This document shows positions 35,950 through 43,646 of a stretch of 49,743 nucleotides of DNA, one piece after another. Source of the DNA: Bacteroidota bacterium (GTDB lineage: Bacteria; Bacteroidota; Ignavibacteria; Kapaibacteriales; UBA961). The stretch is from the NCBI GenBank assembly GCA_020852855.1, contig JADZAA010000038.1:1-49743 (forward strand), in the 5' to 3' direction. How positions within the stretch are numbered: position 1 is the stretch's first letter; every line of letters begins with the position of its first letter. The position numbers and the translations under genes were made by a program. The notes under the pieces were generated by a model, which saw nothing but the letters and a program-made list of their open reading frames with translations, did no database searches and had not been told where the DNA came from.

Positions 35950-37063
35950 TTTGTAAATAAAAAAGTATTTTTCCTGCGGCTCTGCGCGACGCGCCGCTAC
36001 CCCCCAATTGGCGACGAATATCGGCAAAATCATCTTGTTGAATATGTCGCGTTTTTTCGTCGAAAGTCAAGCGCGTCAGCTCGTCCGCTAAATTAGCTGC
36101 GGTTGCATCTTCCTGAATAAATTCACGCACAATTATCTTACTTGCAAGTATGTTGGGCATTGCTAAAAATTTGGTGTTAACTGCTATTTTACCGAAATAA
36201 TATGAAAATAAACTTGCGCGATACATCATGGCGAACGGCATATTGCAAAGGCAGGCCTCAAGAGTAGATGTACCCGTTTTCACAAGCCCGGCATAAGCGG
36301 CTTCCAGCAACAGACGCGAGTCGTCGGAAAACTCAATATTCAAGCCTTTTTTTAAGGTAAATTTTCGGATTATGTCTTCGTATATTTTACGCGGAATATT
36401 CGGTGCCTTTGCAATAGAAAAAATAAAATTCGGATGACGTTCCGAAAAAACGGTTGCGGATTCGAGCATAATCGGCAAATTGCGAATTACTTCCTGCGGT
36501 CGGCTGCCGGGCAATAATGCAATCAGGCGTTTATTCCAGCCGTTACCCTCTGTGCTGCGAAACGCCTCGCCGTCGAGCAGAGGATGCCCGGTAAATTCCG
36601 AATGAATCCCGAGTTTTGAGAAAAAATCGGTTTCAAACGGAAATACGGTAAGCAGAAGGTCAACATTCCGAGATAGTTCGGCGGCACGATTTTTCCCCCA
36701 AGCCCAAAGTTGAGGCGCAATATAATACAATACCGGAATCCCGGCTTTTTTTGCTTCGGCGGCAAGCCGCAGGTTAAACCCGGGATAATCTACGGCTATA
36801 AATGCATCAGGACGCTCTTCTGCAATAGAATCGGCTACTGTTTGCAGCAAGCGTTTGAAAAAAAAATAGCGTTTGGCGACTTCCCAAAAGCCGACAACGC
36901 CTACATCGCGAGTATGCGCAAGCGGCAGAAGTCCGGCTTCTATCATATCATCGCCGCCAATGCCGTAGAACGAACTGTCGGGAGCAAGAACAAGTATCTC
37001 GCGCATTAAGCGGGCTGCATGAATACTGCCCGACGGGTCGCCGGCAACAATGAGAAATTTCAA
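35924..37063 (-). CDS. lpxB: Lipid-A-disaccharide synthase
   Basis: This protein of about 379 residues, peripheral to the inner membrane in its family, joins UDP-2,3-diacylglucosamine and lipid X. The start is TTG at 37063, giving M-K-F-L-I-V-A-G-D, the usual LpxB N-terminus. The upstream frame (to 37150) has no such homology and contains a promoter box at 37098. Recognisable parts are F-I-A-V-D-Y-P-G-F-N-L-R-L-A, Y-Y-I-A-P-Q-L-W-A-W-G and K-T-G-T-S-T-L-E. The usual N-terminal A-G-E-x-S-G-D-x-H-G-A reads A-G-D-P-S-G-S-I-H-A-A-R here, a departure at two normally conserved positions. The 3' end overlaps the acyltransferase gene. Confidence 0.93.
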   Translation of the reverse strand: MKFLIVAGDPSGSIHAARLMREILVLAPDSSFYGIGGDDMIEAGLLPLAHTRDVGVVGFWEVAKRYFFFKRLLQTVADSIAEERPDAFIAVDYPGFNLRLAAEAKKAGIPVLYYIAPQLWAWGKNRAAELSRNVDLLLTVFPFETDFFSKLGIHSEFTGHPLLDGEAFRSTEGNGWNKRLIALLPGSRPQEVIRNLPIMLESATVFSERHPNFIFSIAKAPNIPRKIYEDIIRKFTLKKGLNIEFSDDSRLLLEAAYAGLVKTGTSTLEACLCNMPFAMMYRASLFSYYFGKIAVNTKFLAMPNILASKIIVREFIQEDATAANLADELTRLTFDEKTRHIQQDDFADIRRQLGGSGASRRAAGKILFYLQNAAKNNGA

Positions 37064-37097
37064 GATGTACTTTCTATGGATTGATGTAATGTTCTCG

Positions 37098-37105
37098 CAA
37101 AAATA
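37098..37105 (-). promoter_or_regulatory. Putative -7 promoter box TATTTTTG for lpxB
   Basis: Read on the minus strand this is TATTTTTG followed by C, ending 34 bases before the TTG start of lpxB. It is inside the over-long open frame, supporting the shorter start. Confidence 0.42.
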
Positions 37106-37169
37106 AGTCTCAAAGCAAGATTTTGCCGTGTTTTTGCAATGCTTTTGCATAAGTTCTGCCGCGGCCGCC

Positions 37170-37177
37170 TATTTTTG
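37170..37177 (+). promoter_or_regulatory. Putative -7 promoter box TATTTTTG for the PrsW-like gene, with upstream TTTG
   Basis: TATTTTTG ends 45 bases before ATG 37223. A TTTG at 37144-37147 lies 22 bases upstream, close to the spacing expected for a -33 element. This is the best complete promoter candidate in the window. It lies inside the over-long frame that starts at 37139, supporting the shorter gene. Confidence 0.48.
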
Positions 37178-37222
37178 CGGCTGAATTTGATTCGGCCTAC
37201 AAAGTATTGCGGGAGTCGGGCA

Positions 37223-37948
37223 ATGAGTTTATATCTGATTGCATTATTGGCGATTGCGATTGCACCCGGAATTGCAATAGCAATTTATATTTGGTGGAGA
37301 GATAAATACGAGCGCGAGCCGCCAATTACCGTAGCAATAAGTTCTATTCTCGGAATGTTTGCCATAGTGCCGGCAATAATGCTCGAATTAACGGGAGAAA
37401 AAATATTCGGGAAAATGAATGGTGCAAATTTATTCTCGGCAGGTTTTCACGCATTTTTTATAGTTGGGTTTTCCGAAGAGGTGTGTAAATTAGCTGCTCT
37501 AATGATATATGCCTACAGAAGCAGAGAGTTCAATGAACGAATAGACGGAATTGTATATGCCGTAATGGTATCAATGGGATTTGCCACCCTGGAAAACGTA
37601 TTTTATGCGATTGACGGCGGCATAAGTACCGCCTTAATGCGAATGTTCCTTTCTGTGCCGGCTCATGCCACGTTCGGTGTAATAATGGGCTTTTTTGTAG
37701 GATATGGAAAAGAAAATATTGTTAATGCACAAAGCAGCAAGGAAAAACAAGCCGGAGTTTTAACAATATTCGTCGGTCTGTTTTTCGCGTCATTATTCCA
37801 CGGGGCTTACGATTTCTTTTTATTCATCGAAAGTATTCCTTTGCTTGCTTTCGGAGCGGTGGCTTCATTGATTGTAGGAATTAAATTATCGCTTATGGCC
37901 ATAAATCATTTAAGCGAATCTTCGAGCGACGGCCGCCAATGGCAATAA
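37223..37948 (+). CDS. PrsW-family intramembrane metalloprotease
   Basis: This protein of 241 residues has seven or eight membrane segments. The PrsW motifs are complete: F-S-E-E-V-C-K-L (E85-E86), F-A-T-L-E-N-V-F-Y (E124-N125), S-V-P-A-H-A-T-F-G (H148) and F-H-G-A-Y-D-F (H193, D197). The family clips membrane-anchored regulators or other inner-membrane substrates; Bacillus PrsW cuts an anti-sigma factor. Many homologues are of unknown target. The frame opens at 37139, but ATG 37223 gives the expected N-terminus. No anti-sigma factor or sigma factor is encoded nearby. Downstream are TPR lipoproteins in the same direction. Confidence 0.9.
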   Translation: MSLYLIALLAIAIAPGIAIAIYIWWRDKYEREPPITVAISSILGMFAIVPAIMLELTGEKIFGKMNGANLFSAGFHAFFIVGFSEEVCKLAALMIYAYRSREFNERIDGIVYAVMVSMGFATLENVFYAIDGGISTALMRMFLSVPAHATFGVIMGFFVGYGKENIVNAQSSKEKQAGVLTIFVGLFFASLFHGAYDFFLFIESIPLLAFGAVASLIVGIKLSLMAINHLSESSSDGRQWQ

Positions 37949-37982
37949 ATTCATTCATTTGCAAACAAGAAATTTTGAAATT

Positions 37983-39098
37983 ATGCACAAAACAACCACA
38001 GCGTTTTTTGCAGTATTTATTTGCGCTGTTGCACTTAGCGGATGTTCAGATGACGAAAAAACGGCGCAGGATCTGTATATTCGATCAACGCAGGACGTTA
38101 AAAACGGGTATACGGATTCGGCCGAAATTAAATTAGAGAAAGCCGTTTCGCTGAATCCCGAATTTACCACGGCTAAATTGGCTCTCGGCGAAATAAAATA
38201 TAGTGCCGGAAAATACAATGAAGCCATCAGTGCATTGCAAGAAGTTGCGGAGTCGGATACTGCCAATTATTCCGCAATATATTTGCTTGCGAACAGCTAT
38301 GCCAAAAAAGGCGAGTATGCGAAAGCAACGGAGCATTATTCCCGTGCAATTAAACTGCGTCCTGATTCTGTTTTGGCTTATAACAATTTTGCCGCCGCAC
38401 TGACCGCACTTAATCGTTTCGACGAGGCTTTTGCCGCCTATCAAACGGTAATTTCTATGCTGATGAAATCGTCCGACCCTTCGGCAAAGACTATGCTTGT
38501 AACGGCGTATTTCGATGTTGCTACGGCTTTGGGGCGCAAAGGCGATTACAAAAAAGCCCTCGAAGCCTATCAAACAGCCATTATGCTGAAACCAGATTTT
38601 GCAGAGGCGTATTATTATCTCGGCATTACTTATTACAATTTGGGCGACCTGAAAAGCGCGGCGGCGGCTTTGAGCGGCGCAACGCGGGCAAAGCCCGACT
38701 TTGCCCGTGCCTATAATGATTTAGGTATTATTTGCGGCAAACTCGGGGACTCGGCCGCCTGCTTCAATTACTTGGGTATGACAGAAGTTTTGCAGGGAAA
38801 ATTTGCCGACGGCATTGACTTGTATCAAAAAGCATTAGCACGCAAGCCTAATTTCGTCGAAGCGCAGTTTAACCTTGGGCTCGCGTATGGTTATGCCGAC
38901 AAATTACGTGAAGCCGAAAAAGCATTTTTGGCCGTAACAGCAGCAAAGCCCGATTACATAGATGCTTATTTGCAACTGCAAACCATATACTCGCGGCTTG
39001 GCGAAAAGGAAAAAGCCGATTTTGCACAGCGGAAATCATTGGAATTAGGATATAAATTATCCAAAAAACTACGGCCGAACACTTTTAAAATGCAATGA
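37983..39098 (+). CDS. TPR-repeat lipoprotein
   Basis: This protein of about 371 residues has a lipoprotein signal peptide ending A-L-S-G-C-S, so it is probably anchored through the lipid at Cys. At least eight tetratricopeptide repeats follow, recognisable as repeated A-x-x-x-Y-x-x-A-I/L with N-P/K-P-D/E-F-x-x-A between them. TPRs mediate protein-protein contacts. ATG 37983 is chosen because it places the lipobox correctly; the open frame begins at 37959. It follows the PrsW-like gene by 34 bases and is the first of three TPR genes. Partner unknown. Confidence 0.9.
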   Translation: MHKTTTAFFAVFICAVALSGCSDDEKTAQDLYIRSTQDVKNGYTDSAEIKLEKAVSLNPEFTTAKLALGEIKYSAGKYNEAISALQEVAESDTANYSAIYLLANSYAKKGEYAKATEHYSRAIKLRPDSVLAYNNFAAALTALNRFDEAFAAYQTVISMLMKSSDPSAKTMLVTAYFDVATALGRKGDYKKALEAYQTAIMLKPDFAEAYYYLGITYYNLGDLKSAAAALSGATRAKPDFARAYNDLGIICGKLGDSAACFNYLGMTEVLQGKFADGIDLYQKALARKPNFVEAQFNLGLAYGYADKLREAEKAFLAVTAAKPDYIDAYLQLQTIYSRLGEKEKADFAQRKSLELGYKLSKKLRPNTFKMQ

Positions 39099-39165
39099 TA
39101 AAAAATCGCGTTTCTTCCCGTAAGAATTATTGCGCGGTATTACTGAAAGTAAGCGCACTTATGGT

Positions 39166-39173
39166 TATTTTTG
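39166..39173 (+). promoter_or_regulatory. Putative -7 promoter box TATTTTTG before second TPR gene
   Basis: Exact box, followed by C, ending 74 bases before ATG 39248. It suggests that the second TPR gene has its own promoter rather than relying on read-through. Confidence 0.4.
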
Positions 39174-39247
39174 CCGAATAAATGCTGACGATTCCGAAAA
39201 ATACGTTGAAACATTTAATTCAATTTTCAAAAACAAAAGGGATTTCT

Positions 39248-40165
39248 ATGAAGCTGGCGAGATTTTTTGCAATTATTACCGCTATTCTTCCATTAGCTTT
39301 GGCAGCGTGTACAAACGCGCAAAAAGAGGCTGATTTGGAATGTTTTAAAGGTGAAATGTATTCGCATTGGCAGGAATACGACAAAGCGATAGGTGCATAT
39401 AAAAATGCAATTGCCGCCAAGCCGGACTACGCGCTTGCGTATTATTCGATAGGGCAGGCGTATATGGGCAAGAATATGATGGACAGCGTTATACCGTCGC
39501 TGGAAAAGGCCGTCGAGATAGATCCAAAATACCTTGACGCATTGCTCGCGCTTGGCTTTGCATATTCGCGCAAGGGCGACTACGATAAGGGCATTGAAAC
39601 ATATCAAAAGGCGATTGACGTAAAGCCTGATTCAGCACTCGGATATAATAATTTGGGAGTTGCATATCACGCGGGCGGAAAATATGATAAAGCGATTGAG
39701 TCCTACAATAAAGCACTGAAACTCAACCCGAATTTTGTAGAGGCATGGTATAATATCGGAAATTCCTACGCTAAAAAAGAGTCGTGGAACGATGCGATTC
39801 AGGCTTTTACCAAGGCTACTCAATTAAAATCCGATTATTCGGCCGCTTATTTCGATATGGCTTATTGCTATAATAAAATGGGCGCGGGCGTTGACGCGGC
39901 AAATAATCTCGGGCTGTATTATTTCTTTAACAACAGCTATAATCAAGCGATAGAGCAATTTACGGCGGCCGTCAAGGCTAAACCCGATTATGCGGTCGGG
40001 TACAATAACTTGGGCTTCGTTTATGATAAACTCGGCAAAACAGCCGAGGCACTCGATAATTTCAAGATAGCGGCACGCTTGGGCTACGAGCCGGCGCAGC
40101 GCGTCCTGCTGAACAATAAAATCAGCTGGACAGATTCCGGAAATACCGAAAAATCCAAAAAATAA
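39248..40165 (+). CDS. TPR-repeat lipoprotein
   Basis: This 305-residue protein begins with a lipoprotein signal peptide, M-K-L-A-R-F-F-A-I-I-T-A-I-L-P-L-A-L-A, with the lipobox L-A-A-C. About seven TPR units follow (for example Y-D-K-G-I-E-T-Y-Q-K-A-I-D-V-K-P-D). ATG 39248 is preceded by AAGGGA at a good distance; the frame extends to 39182 but that start would bury the signal peptide. The sequence resembles the preceding TPR gene and the next in repeat phrasing, so the three are probably ancient duplicates. It ends at a clear terminator, separating it from the third copy. Confidence 0.9.
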   Translation: MKLARFFAIITAILPLALAACTNAQKEADLECFKGEMYSHWQEYDKAIGAYKNAIAAKPDYALAYYSIGQAYMGKNMMDSVIPSLEKAVEIDPKYLDALLALGFAYSRKGDYDKGIETYQKAIDVKPDSALGYNNLGVAYHAGGKYDKAIESYNKALKLNPNFVEAWYNIGNSYAKKESWNDAIQAFTKATQLKSDYSAAYFDMAYCYNKMGAGVDAANNLGLYYFFNNSYNQAIEQFTAAVKAKPDYAVGYNNLGFVYDKLGKTAEALDNFKIAARLGYEPAQRVLLNNKISWTDSGNTEKSKK

Positions 40166-40191
40166 GTATTCCGAATAAATTGACTTACACA

Positions 40192-40228
40192 CGCGGCGAC
40201 AGCATAAAAATACTGCCGCCGCGTTTTC
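40192..40228 (+). terminator. Rho-independent terminator after second TPR gene
   Basis: Arms CGCGGCGACAG (40192-40202) and CTGCCGCCGCG (40213-40223) pair with one mismatch around a ten-base loop and are followed directly by TTTT. Confidence 0.8.
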
Positions 40229-40285
40229 GTCTTGCAACGCTAAATTGATTGTCAGTGATTTTATCTCGCAAACAGGGCTTACGTA

Positions 40286-41578
40286 ATGAAATTTGATGGT
40301 TTGTTCACATTGTCCGCATTTTTTTTTATTTCTGGTGCGGCTTACTTGCAGGTTGCGGCGCAAACTGCCGATGAATTTTACGCAATGGCGGCGCAAGAAA
40401 ATCAGAACAAAAACTATGTGCGCGCAATAGAACTCTGCGAAAAAGCGATAGCTGCAAAGAAAGATTATGCCGAGGCGTACAACGAGCTTGGCGTTGCGCT
40501 TGGGAACAACGGGGAATATGCCAAGGAAGTAGAGGCCTACAAAACGGCTATTCAGTATCGTGAGGATTATCCGGCCGCCTGGTCGAATCTTGCGGCGGCT
40601 TATACTGTGCGCGGAGATTTTGACAATGCGGTTGCGGCGCATAATCGTGCGATTGAAGCCGAACCGCAACGTGCGGAAAGCTATTTTAATCTGGGAGTAA
40701 CACTTACTGCCAAAAAAGACTATTATAAGGCATTAGACGCATACAGAACGGCCGTTGCGCTGAACGCCGAATGGGAGGCTCCGTGGATAAACATAGGAGT
40801 TGTCTATGCCGCTCTCGGTAATTTTGACGACGCTATCAGCAATTACAGGCGTGCCGTAGAGCTCGCGCCTGCTTCGGCAGATGCTAAACGCAATCTCGGC
40901 AACGGCTACATGAATATAGGAAAAATAGAGCAAGCCGTAGAGCAATATCAAACTGCCCTGGAGATAAAACCGGATTTTGCCGAAGCGTGGAATAATCTGG
41001 GGCTGGCATATTATATGCAACAAAAAGACACGGCCGCATTGATAGCTTTGAAAAAAGCCGTTCAATACAACCCGAAATATTCTCAGGCGTATTTTAACAT
41101 GGGGCTTGCATATACCGCAACCGGCGATTCTGCGGCGGCATTGACAGCCTATTCGAAAGCGGTGGAACTACAGCCGAACCTTGCCAAGGCTTATTTGAAC
41201 AAAGGACTGATTTATCTCGGGTTGCGCGATTACGAAAAATCACTTACCGATTTGACTTATGCACTGTCGGCCGCGCCGAAAGACCCGACCGTTATGTATA
41301 ATCTCGGAATGGTGTATTTCAATCGGAATAATAAAGAACGCCGCGACCTCGAAGTGTCGGCTACATATTTCATAAAAGCCATTGAAATTGACAGAACTTA
41401 CGCGGACGCTTATCTTGCTCTCGGAACTGTCTACGGATTATTGGACAGAACCCGCGACAAAATCCTATATTTTCAGTACGCAGCGCATTACGGCAGTAAG
41501 TTCGCGCGTCAATGGCTTACGGATATAGGTCAGGAATGGGAAGCACAGCCCGAAGCGAAAGAAGAAAATGCAAAGTGA
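40286..41578 (+). CDS. Exported TPR-repeat protein
   Basis: This 430-residue protein has a signal peptide (ending Y-L-Q-V-A-A-Q) but no lipobox Cys, so it is probably periplasmic or outer-membrane associated. About ten TPR repeats fill most of the protein, for example Y-A-E-A-Y-N-E-L-G-V-A-L and F-A-E-A-W-N-N-L-G-L-A-Y. The tail is short and Glu-rich. It differs from the two preceding TPR genes in lacking lipidation. Its 3' end overlaps the next gene, an M20D amidohydrolase, by 11 bases (ATGCAAAGTGA), so those two are translationally linked. Confidence 0.9.
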   Translation: MKFDGLFTLSAFFFISGAAYLQVAAQTADEFYAMAAQENQNKNYVRAIELCEKAIAAKKDYAEAYNELGVALGNNGEYAKEVEAYKTAIQYREDYPAAWSNLAAAYTVRGDFDNAVAAHNRAIEAEPQRAESYFNLGVTLTAKKDYYKALDAYRTAVALNAEWEAPWINIGVVYAALGNFDDAISNYRRAVELAPASADAKRNLGNGYMNIGKIEQAVEQYQTALEIKPDFAEAWNNLGLAYYMQQKDTAALIALKKAVQYNPKYSQAYFNMGLAYTATGDSAAALTAYSKAVELQPNLAKAYLNKGLIYLGLRDYEKSLTDLTYALSAAPKDPTVMYNLGMVYFNRNNKERRDLEVSATYFIKAIEIDRTYADAYLALGTVYGLLDRTRDKILYFQYAAHYGSKFARQWLTDIGQEWEAQPEAKEENAK

Positions 41579-42740
41579 TTTGCTTGCCGCCGCTCTGCTC
41601 TCGAAGTCGGAATTGATAGAAAACAGAAGGTATTTGCATCGCAATCCCGAAATTTCTTTTCAAGAGTATCGTACTGCCGAGTTTATCGAATCTAAACTTG
41701 CAGCGATGAATATTAGATTCAGTCGTATAGCAGAAACCGGTGTAATAGCGCGTATCGGCACCGGCGAGCGTTGCGTTGCTTTACGTGCAGATATTGACGC
41801 TTTGCCGATAGAAGAAAAAACGGAACTGCCTTATGCCTCGCAAAATTCAGGTGTTATGCATGCCTGTGGGCATGATTGCCATACTGCAATGCTTCTTACT
41901 GCTGCGAAAATACTGAAAGAACGCGAAAATGAACTTGGCGGTACGGTAAAATTACTTTTCCAGCCGGGCGAGGAAAAAGTTCCGGGCGGTGCTTCGTTGA
42001 TGATTGCGGCGGGTGCGCTGACAAATCCTATGCCCGAAGCAATTTTCGGACAACATGTATTCCCCGATTCAGATGTCGGAACGATTTTAACGACGGAAGG
42101 TATGATGATGGCCTCGGCCGATGAATTATATTGGACGTTGACCGGCAAAGGCGCACACGCAGCGCAGCCGCATCAAGGCACAGACCCAATTATTGCGGCA
42201 GCCGAACTTATACTTCATTTGCAATCTATCATCACAAAAAGTCGCAATCCTCTCGTGCCCGGCTTATTGGGCATTACGGCAGTCAACGGCGGTTCCGCTA
42301 CCAATATCATTCCTGAAGTTGTTGAGATGAAAGGTACTTTGCGCTCTTTCGATATGGAATGGCGCAAGCAAACACTTAACGAAATCGCCGTAAGAACAGA
42401 AAAACTCTGCGACTTGTTCGGCGTTAAGGGCGTTTGCAATATAGTGCGCGGCTACCCGCCCGTATGGAATGACCCTATATGCTCGAATTTTGTAATCGAC
42501 ATTGCAAAGCAACTTGCCGGAGCAGATTGCGCACTTGATTTTGAACCGAAAATGTGGGGCGAAGATTTTGGCTACTACGGCCGTCATATACCTGCCGCAT
42601 TTTGGATGCTGGGCGTAAGAAGTGCAGGAGAGAATAATGTACCGGGATTGCATAACCCGCGATTTTCTCCCGATGAAAGCGCATTGCCGTTAGGCGCGGC
42701 CATGCTTGCAAGTGCTGCGGTTGAATGGCTGTCAAAATAA
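41568..42740 (+). CDS. M20D-family amidohydrolase (N-acyl-amino-acid/hippurate hydrolase type)
   Basis: This 390-residue cytoplasmic enzyme is a metal-dependent peptidase-like amidohydrolase. Motifs: A-L-R-A-D-I-D-A-L-P; H-A-C-G-H-D with C100 and H102 as metal ligands; F-Q-P-G-E-E with E135/E136; H163 in F-G-Q-H-V; and a terminal G-L-H-N-P-R-F. The family removes acyl groups from amino acids or cleaves small amide substrates such as hippurate or indole-acetyl amino acids. The substrate cannot be chosen. The start overlaps the TPR gene end by 11 bases, implying coupling. Confidence 0.95.
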   Translation: MQSDLLAAALLSKSELIENRRYLHRNPEISFQEYRTAEFIESKLAAMNIRFSRIAETGVIARIGTGERCVALRADIDALPIEEKTELPYASQNSGVMHACGHDCHTAMLLTAAKILKERENELGGTVKLLFQPGEEKVPGGASLMIAAGALTNPMPEAIFGQHVFPDSDVGTILTTEGMMMASADELYWTLTGKGAHAAQPHQGTDPIIAAAELILHLQSIITKSRNPLVPGLLGITAVNGGSATNIIPEVVEMKGTLRSFDMEWRKQTLNEIAVRTEKLCDLFGVKGVCNIVRGYPPVWNDPICSNFVIDIAKQLAGADCALDFEPKMWGEDFGYYGRHIPAAFWMLGVRSAGENNVPGLHNPRFSPDESALPLGAAMLASAAVEWLSK

Positions 42741-42753
42741 GTTGATATTTATA

Positions 42754-43509
42754 TCAAAAGAAATACGATTCGATAGGAACGTATTCCGCGTATTTGCGAA
42801 GTGCTTGCAATGTAGCCGACATATCTTTCGGTAAAGGAGCCGACACGCTGAACTTTGAGGATTCGTCCGGGTATTGCAAAGTAAGCGACGCGGCATGCAA
42901 TGTGGCGCGCGCTATAAGCGGACGCTCGGTTTCGCCTTTCGACACTTTATACCGCCGTTTCAGGGTTGAAAGCATAAATTCGGAAATGCGCCCGTAATCC
43001 GAATCTACCAAAAGCGGATGCCCTACGGCTGCAAGGTGAACGCGTATTTGATGTCGTCGGCCGGTTTTCGGGCGACATTCAAGGTATGTGGCGGCTCTGA
43101 AACGTTCTACTACTTTTACAGATGTAAGTGATTCTTTGCCGCGTGCTGAAGGCCGAGTCAGTCCGGGGCGGCGCTCGTCGTCGGCAAGCGGTATGTCAAT
43201 ATCAAATTCGTCTTGCTCAACAATTCCGGAAACTATTGCTCCGTAAATTTTTTCGGGTATATGATGCTCGAACTGCATACTTAAATTTCGGTGCGCCTCG
43301 GCATTGCGTGCAAACGCCAATACTCCGCTGGTGTCCTTGTCTAATCTATGCACAACGAAAATTGCACCGTAACGCTTCTCGAGCATAGCGCGCACATTCG
43401 GGGTGTCGCGCCGATAGCGGTCGGGCAACGTAAGAAGTCCGGCAGGCTTGTTAACGACAGCGATTGAGTCGTCCTCGTAAATAATAAATTCTCGTGCGTT
43501 TTTTTTCAT
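42754..43509 (-). CDS. RluA-family RNA pseudouridine synthase
   Basis: This 251-residue enzyme converts uridine to pseudouridine in rRNA or tRNA. The catalytic motif H-R-L-D-K-D-T-S-G places the active Asp at D57; N-K-P-A-G-L-L and R-P-K-T-G-R-R-H-Q-I-R-V-H-L are the other family blocks. There is no S4 domain in the N-terminus, as in RluA- and TruC-type members. Length is normal for that group. It is convergent with the amidohydrolase gene and divergent from priA. The RNA position is not evident. Confidence 0.94.
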   Translation of the reverse strand: MKKNAREFIIYEDDSIAVVNKPAGLLTLPDRYRRDTPNVRAMLEKRYGAIFVVHRLDKDTSGVLAFARNAEAHRNLSMQFEHHIPEKIYGAIVSGIVEQDEFDIDIPLADDERRPGLTRPSARGKESLTSVKVVERFRAATYLECRPKTGRRHQIRVHLAAVGHPLLVDSDYGRISEFMLSTLKRRYKVSKGETERPLIARATLHAASLTLQYPDESSKFSVSAPLPKDMSATLQALRKYAEYVPIESYFF

Positions 43510-43646
43510 AGAAATACAAGTCGTTTTTATTATGCGTTCAATACCGTTCTGAATATGTATTAACCGATACTTTCACGCAGATTTTTATTGGACACGGTTT
43601 ATGTTTTGTTGCCGCCTTGTGCAATGACGATTAACTTCCGATTTTT

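Noticed and set aside
39824-40669. 281-codon minus-strand open frame over the second and third TPR genes
   Set aside because: It is the antisense shadow of two convincing TPR genes and crosses the terminator between them.
42742-42757. Palindrome TTGATATTTATATCAA between amidohydrolase and pseudouridine synthase genes
   Set aside because: The loop would be only two bases with no G/C pairs and no clear U-tract, so a terminator call is not justified.
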